A stretch of DNA of 64,000 nt from Deinococcus radiotolerans (lineage in GTDB: Bacteria; Deinococcota; Deinococci; Deinococcales; Deinococcaceae): contig NZ_BMPE01000001.1 of the NCBI RefSeq assembly GCF_014647435.1, positions 310,001 through 374,000 on the forward strand, read 5' to 3'. Positions within the stretch are counted from its first letter, which is position 1. Each line of letters opens with the position of its first letter. Both the position numbers and the translations under genes were made by a program. Below, one piece after another: positions 59,416 to 64,000 of the stretch. Below the pieces are notes generated by a model that was not told the DNA's origin, did not search any database, and saw only the letters and a list, made by a program, of their open reading frames with translations.

Positions 59416-60452
59416 CCGCCCCCTCCCCCACGGTCACCTGGGAGACACTGGACCTGCACACCGCGCAGCCCTTCGGCATTGCCCGCTGGACGCACAGCGT
59501 CTACCCCCGCACCATCGTCACCCTAACCCATGAGGGCCACACTGGGCGGGGTGAGGCTGCCCCGAACGCCTTCTACGGCGAGACGCGCGGCACCGTCGAG
59601 GCCATCCTGCCCCTCCTGGCCCAGGCGGTCGAGGAGCCCTGGGACTGGGACGGGCTGGACGCCCGCCTGTCCGCCCGCATGCCGTACGACCACCCCAGCG
59701 TGAAGTGCGCCCTGGAGATGGCCGCCGTCGAGTGGTGCGCCGCGCGCGCCGGCGTGCCCGTGTGGCAGCTGCTGGGCCTGAGCCCCGCGCCCCTCCCCGA
59801 GAGCAGTTACACCGTCAGCATTGCCGAGCTGGACGACATGCGCCGGCAGGCGCGTGAGGCCGCCGCCCGCGGGCACGGCGTCCTGAAGGTCAAGCTGGGC
59901 ACCGACCGAGATGAGGCCATCATCGCCGCGCTGCGCGAGGAAGCCCCACACGTCCGCCTGCGCGTGGACGCCAACGCCGCCTGGACCCGCACCCAGGCCC
60001 GCCGGATGCTCGGCGTGCTGGAAGCCGCCAGGGTGGAATTCGTCGAGCAGCCCCTCGCTGCCGGGGACCTGGACGGACACGCCGCGCTGCGCGCGGTGGC
60101 CGGAGTCCCCATCGTCGCGGACGAGAGCCTGCACCACGTCACCGACGTCATCGCGCTGGCCCGCGCATTCGACGGCGTGAACCTCAAGCTCGCCAAGCTG
60201 GGCGGGCCCCTTCAGGCGCTGCGCGCCCTGCGGCTGGCCCGCGCGCACGGGATGTCCGTCATGATGGGCTGCATGATCGAGAGCAGCCTCGGGATCGCCG
60301 CCGCCGCGCACCTCGCGGGCGCGTGCGACTGGGCCGACCTGGACGGCGCGCTGCTCCTCGCAGACGATCCGTTCAGCGGTCTGGACTGGCAGGCCGGGCA
60401 CCTCGCGCGCCCCACGGGCCCCGGCTGGGGCGTGGAGCGGCGCGCCCCATGA
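59412..60452 (+). CDS. Dipeptide epimerase (L-Ala-D/L-Glu type, enolase superfamily)
   Basis: A 346-residue TIM-barrel epimerase. Catalytic lysines in LKVKLGTD (KxK) and NLKLAKLGG, metal ligands in RVDANAAW, EFVEQPL and IVADESL. Converts L-Ala-D-Glu from cell-wall turnover to L-Ala-L-Glu so that peptidases can use it. GTG at 59412 overlaps the NlpC stop (GTGA); GTG at 59403 is also possible. The next gene begins by an ATGA overlap. Confidence 0.92.
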   Translation: MTAPSPTVTWETLDLHTAQPFGIARWTHSVYPRTIVTLTHEGHTGRGEAAPNAFYGETRGTVEAILPLLAQAVEEPWDWDGLDARLSARMPYDHPSVKCALEMAAVEWCAARAGVPVWQLLGLSPAPLPESSYTVSIAELDDMRRQAREAAARGHGVLKVKLGTDRDEAIIAALREEAPHVRLRVDANAAWTRTQARRMLGVLEAARVEFVEQPLAAGDLDGHAALRAVAGVPIVADESLHHVTDVIALARAFDGVNLKLAKLGGPLQALRALRLARAHGMSVMMGCMIESSLGIAAAAHLAGACDWADLDGALLLADDPFSGLDWQAGHLARPTGPGWGVERRAP

Positions 60453-61654
60453 CCATCCGCGTGGCGATCGTCGGGGCGGGCAACCGCGGCGGAGACGCGT
60501 ACGCCCGCCTGCTCGCGCAGCACGGTGCGCAGGTCACGCACGTCGTGGACGCCCGCCCCGCCCGCCTCCGCGAGGTCGCCGCGCGGCACGACATTCCCAC
60601 TGGAAGGCAGTTCACCGACCCGGACGCCTTCTTCGCCCTGGGTCGCGTGGCCGACGCGGTCGTGCTCGCCACCCCCGACGACCAGCACGTCCGGCCCTGC
60701 GTCCAGGCACTTGCCCTCGGCTACGACGTCCTCCTGGAAAAACCCATCTGCCTGAACGAAGCCGAACTCGACCTGCTCCAGGCGGCCGAGGCCACCAGCA
60801 CCGGGCGGGTCACGGTCTGCCACGTCCTGCGCGCCGCCCCCTTCTTCCAGGAGGTGCGGCGCGTACTGGACAGCGGCGCGCTGGGCACCCTGATCGGCAT
60901 TCAACACGCCGAGAACGTCGCCCACTGGCACTACGCGCACTCCTACGTGCGTGGCAACTGGCGCGCGGCCCCACCCGCCGCGCCATTTATTCTCGCCAAG
61001 AGCTGTCACGACCTCGACCTTCTCCGCGCGTTCGCCGGTAGCTCCCCGGCACGGGTCAGCAGCGAGGGCGACCTGCATCACTTCCGCCCAGAGCACGCTC
61101 CACCCGGCGCGAGCCCACGCTGCGTCACCTGCCCTGTCCCGGACTGCCCGTCCGACGCGCGGCGCATCTACCTCACCCGCGACCCCCACAGCTGGCCGGT
61201 CACCGTCCTCACCGCCGGCGGCACCAGCCTGGACGACGCGCTCCGCCACGGACCCTACGGTGAATGCGTGTACCTGGGCCTCAACAACGTCGTGGATCAT
61301 CAGGCCGTCACCGTCCAGTTCCGGAACGGCGTCACCGCGCAGCTCACCGTCAGTGCCTTCACACACAACAACACCCGCACGCTGAAACTCCTGGGCACCC
61401 ACGGCGAACTACGCGGCCACATGGACCACCACGAACTCGAACTCCACGACTTCCGCACCGGCCAGAGCCGACGCTGGCGGGTGAACGCCAACGGCAACCA
61501 CGGCGGCGGGGACGACGGCCTCATCCAGGCTTGGCTGGCCAGCCTGCGTGGCGAGACACTCCCACCGACACCCCTCACGGAGTCCCTGGACTCTCACCGC
61601 ATGGCGTTCGCCGCAGAGCGAGCCCGGACCAGAAGGACCATTGAGATGCTGTGA
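60449..61654 (+). CDS. Gfo/Idh/MocA family oxidoreductase
   Basis: A 401-residue NAD(P)-dependent oxidoreductase. Rossmann motif VAIVGAGNRGGDAY; the conserved lysine in VLLEKPICLN; catalytic-domain segment KSCHDLDLLRAFAG. An insertion with cysteines (PRCVTCPVPDCP) is unusual and may bind metal. Substrate unknown, commonly a sugar or sugar acid. ATG at 60449 overlaps the epimerase stop; end of the operon that starts at 58549. Confidence 0.9.
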   Translation: MTIRVAIVGAGNRGGDAYARLLAQHGAQVTHVVDARPARLREVAARHDIPTGRQFTDPDAFFALGRVADAVVLATPDDQHVRPCVQALALGYDVLLEKPICLNEAELDLLQAAEATSTGRVTVCHVLRAAPFFQEVRRVLDSGALGTLIGIQHAENVAHWHYAHSYVRGNWRAAPPAAPFILAKSCHDLDLLRAFAGSSPARVSSEGDLHHFRPEHAPPGASPRCVTCPVPDCPSDARRIYLTRDPHSWPVTVLTAGGTSLDDALRHGPYGECVYLGLNNVVDHQAVTVQFRNGVTAQLTVSAFTHNNTRTLKLLGTHGELRGHMDHHELELHDFRTGQSRRWRVNANGNHGGGDDGLIQAWLASLRGETLPPTPLTESLDSHRMAFAAERARTRRTIEML

Positions 61655-61694
61655 GATGGCAAGGAGTAGTGTCTCACTTCACTCTAAATCACCA

Positions 61695-61727
61695 AGTGAA
61701 AGTATTCACGATTAATCCAACTCGTGA
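61695..61727 (-). repeat. Composite AT-rich repeat, copy D (inverted)
   Basis: Minus strand: TCACGA (61727-61722), ten bases ending TTAA, TCGTGA (61711-61706), seven bases, CACT (61698-61695); right half GTGA-N6-TCAC. Located between the convergent oxidoreductase and histidine phosphatase genes. Confidence 0.76.
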
Positions 61728-61759
61728 TCGAATTGTTTGCTTGTATTGACGTTGCCTGA

Positions 61760-62332
61760 TCAAACCAGGTTCCAGGCACCACCCATGCGCTCAATGACGA
61801 CATACTCGGCATTGGTCAGCATGAACGACCCGTCCTGCCACACGGCGCGGACGTCCCGACCCAGAAGGTGCGCCAGTGCAATTCTGATGATGCCACCGTG
61901 CGACACCAGCGCTGCATCCTCAGCGGGCAGTCCATTCACGTCCGCTGCGAATCGGGCGGCGATCTCCCGGAACGTCTCGCCGCCCCGGAAGCCTAGTTCA
62001 CCCCCGCCGAGCTCCAGACGTTCCGGATGCTGACGCAGCGCCGAGTACGGCTCACCCACCCACTCGCCGCAGTCCACCTCGTGGATGCCGGGCAGGACGG
62101 TAACCGGCACGCCCAGGCGCTCGGCCAGGGGGCGTGCCGTCTGCTGCGCGCGGCGGTAGCGGCTGGCGTACACCGCCTGTGGACGCGGCTCTCCCCCGCT
62201 CACCTGCTCGGCCATGGCCTGCGCCTGGGCGTGCCCGGTGTCGGTGATCTCGTCGTTCGCGCTGCTTGCACCGCGCAGGATGCCCGCCTGATTGCCTTTC
62301 GTCTCGCCGTGCCGGATGATCCACAGTCGCAT
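61760..62332 (-). CDS. Histidine phosphatase family protein
   Basis: A 190-residue phosphatase. RHGETKGNQ at the start (nucleophile His), YASRYRRAQQTARPLAERL, HEVDCGEWVG and VSHGGIIRIALAHLL complete the phosphoglycerate-mutase-like active site. The small size and SH-GG end suit a broad-specificity phosphatase rather than glycolytic mutase. Single gene on the minus strand. Confidence 0.92.
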   Translation of the reverse strand: MRLWIIRHGETKGNQAGILRGASSANDEITDTGHAQAQAMAEQVSGGEPRPQAVYASRYRRAQQTARPLAERLGVPVTVLPGIHEVDCGEWVGEPYSALRQHPERLELGGGELGFRGGETFREIAARFAADVNGLPAEDAALVSHGGIIRIALAHLLGRDVRAVWQDGSFMLTNAEYVVIERMGGAWNLV

Positions 62333-62376
62333 GCGCCCAACTCTAGCGGGCGCATGCGACTGTGAACTGCGGGGAA

Positions 62377-63240
<864 letters not shown>

Positions 63241-63275
63241 GGTGGGGCTCCTTGTGAGGTGAGAGGCGAGGACTC

Positions 63276-63300
63276 GTAAGCGTTTTACTTACATGTTGGG
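63276..63300. promoter_or_regulatory. Candidate regulator site before the NmrA-type gene
   Basis: GTAAG (63276-63280) and CTTAC (63288-63292) form an inverted repeat, within TTTACTTACATGTTGG (63284-63299). The 10-mer TTTACTTACA recurs before the Rrf2 gene at 63753-63762. AT-rich compared with the surroundings. Confidence 0.55.
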
Positions 63301-63310
63301 CAGAGGACTG

Positions 63311-63724
63311 TCAGCCTGCGCGTGCAGCCAGGTCCCCCAGCACGTCCGCAATGGTCGTGCTGGCCAGTTCGGCTTCCATCGCGGCCTGCGCGCACCCGAA
63401 GCGGGCTTCCAGGGTGGCCTGGATGTTCGCCCCGACCGGGCAGGCCGGGTGCGGATGCTCGTGCAGGCGGAACACGCTGGCCTCGCCGTTCACGGCGCGG
63501 TACACGTCCAGCAGCGTGATGTCCTGGGGGTCGCGGGTCAGCCGCGCGCCACTGACGCCCTGCTGGGTGACCAGCAGATCCGCGCGACGCAACAGGCCCG
63601 TGACGGTGCGGATCACGACCGGATTGGTGCCCACGCTGTCAGCGATCTCGGCCGAACTGGAGTGGTCGGGGAACTGGCTGATGATGCTGAGCACATGCAC
63701 CGCCACGGCGTACTGACTGTTCAT
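63311..63724 (-). CDS. Rrf2 family transcriptional regulator
   Basis: A 137-residue winged-helix regulator: MNSQYAVAVHVLSIISQFPDHSSSAEIADSVG, recognition helix NPVVIRTVTGLLRRADLL, wing GVSGARLTRDPQDITLLDV. It resembles the YwnA branch, in which the iron-sulfur cysteines are not arranged as in IscR; two cysteines (PACPVG and FGCAQ) remain. Likely controls the NmrA-type gene that follows and itself, in response to redox or electrophile stress. Confidence 0.9.
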   Translation of the reverse strand: MNSQYAVAVHVLSIISQFPDHSSSAEIADSVGTNPVVIRTVTGLLRRADLLVTQQGVSGARLTRDPQDITLLDVYRAVNGEASVFRLHEHPHPACPVGANIQATLEARFGCAQAAMEAELASTTIADVLGDLAARAG

Positions 63725-63734
63725 GCACTCACCT

Positions 63735-63770
63735 CCACCAACATGTCATAAATTTACTTACAGGTGGTGG
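63735..63770. promoter_or_regulatory. Candidate Rrf2 operator region
   Basis: CCACCA (63735-63740) and TGGTGG (63765-63770) flank an imperfect palindrome centred on AAATTT, containing ACATGT and TTTACTTACA; the latter also occurs at 63284. It covers the presumed promoter of the Rrf2 gene, whose ATG is 11 bases to the left. Confidence 0.6.
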
Positions 63771-63807
63771 GAAAGTCAAGGGCGGGGTCTCCCCCACCCC
63801 GCCGGAC

Positions 63808-64000
63808 TCAGCGGCCCAGCCGCACCGAGACCACCGTGCTGTCCGCGAACGGCTGAACATTCACCGCGCGCCCCACATCGACCAGGAACGCGTTCCAGCC
63901 GCGCTTCAACCCCGCCTGGAAGCCCTTGCTGGCCGTCACGCTCACGTCCGTATTCACCCACACCACGAACAGGTTCGCGCCGCGCACATCCGCCATGACC
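63808..64000 (-). CDS. Unknown protein, C-terminal part only
   Basis: The frame ends with TGA at 63808 and stays open to the window edge. The last 62 or so residues ([51 protein letters not shown]) are beta-rich and end a larger protein whose start is beyond 64000; ATG at 63996 is possible but probably internal. Composition suggests an exported beta-structured domain. No family recognised. Confidence 0.55.
   Translation of the reverse strand, partial: VMADVRGANLFVVWVNTDVSVTASKGFQAGLKRGWNAFLVDVGRAVNVQPFADSTVVSVRLGR

Overview
The window is GC-rich chromosomal DNA that reads as Deinococcus, not the radiodurans type strain. Supporting signs are the LysW-dependent (alpha-aminoadipate) lysine genes lysT-lysU-lysW-lysX, a GC-rich genome with bacterial-type AspRS, AsnRS and HisRS, an outer-membrane style gene set (Lnt, two OmpH/Skp-like proteins, lipoproteins), MnSOD, and paired PAS/GAF histidine kinases. 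It carries a complete nadB-nadC-nadA operon, whereas D. radiodurans R1 is known to need niacin. No rRNA, CRISPR array, prophage or intact insertion sequence was seen; there is one tRNA-Leu(CAA).

Layout. 1-3.8 kb: a GlnQ-type ABC ATPase (cut by the window edge) diverges from a TAXI-type TRAP transporter. 3.8-6.5 kb: a response regulator translationally coupled to a TetR repressor, a methyltransferase and a small membrane protein. 6.5-14.1 kb: NAD synthesis (nadBCA), MOSC protein, RNHCP zinc protein, a lactamase-fold hydrolase fused head-to-tail with purD, and tRNA-Leu. 14.3-20.4 kb: signalling and poorly coding DNA: two sensor kinases, a cold-shock protein, a small hypothetical protein, and about 1 kb with no clear gene. 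20.4-28.2 kb: a secreted lipase, the lysine cluster, an AcuB-like CBS/ACT protein, two Skp-like proteins and a PNPOx-fold protein. 28.2-34.2 kb: a CLC-family protein with a coupled lipoprotein, sodA, asnS and a CNNM/CorC-type membrane protein. 34.4-38.5 kb: the glycolytic genes gap-pgk-(GNAT)-tpiA. 38.6-49.6 kb: YceI, aspartokinase, PAP2, uvrC, two coupled alpha/beta hydrolases, and hisS-aspS. 49.6-55.3 kb: lipid kinase, a tyrosine recombinase with a dif-like site at its start, lnt, a phosphoesterase and an aminotransferase. 55.4-61.7 kb: murein-peptide recycling genes (M19 dipeptidase, NlpC/P60 endopeptidase, dipeptide epimerase), an orphan sugar-binding protein and an oxidoreductase. 61.7-64 kb: a histidine phosphatase, an NmrA-type reductase with its Rrf2 regulator, and the end of an unknown exported protein.

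The most interesting points are: (1) LysW, the amino-group carrier of lysine synthesis, keeps its EDWGE tail but has no cysteine, while the gene just upstream encodes a tandem zinc-ribbon protein resembling LysW without the tail; (2) four copies of an AT-rich composite repeat (TCACGA, ten or nine bases, TCGTGA, seven bases, CACT), two of which bracket the alpha/beta hydrolase pair as direct repeats; (3) a dif-like XerC/XerD-type palindrome directly before a tyrosine recombinase gene; (4) strong hairpins placed between genes whose products are needed in unequal amounts. Many neighbouring genes overlap by one to four bases (ATGA, GTGA, TTGA, TGATG), so translational coupling is common here.
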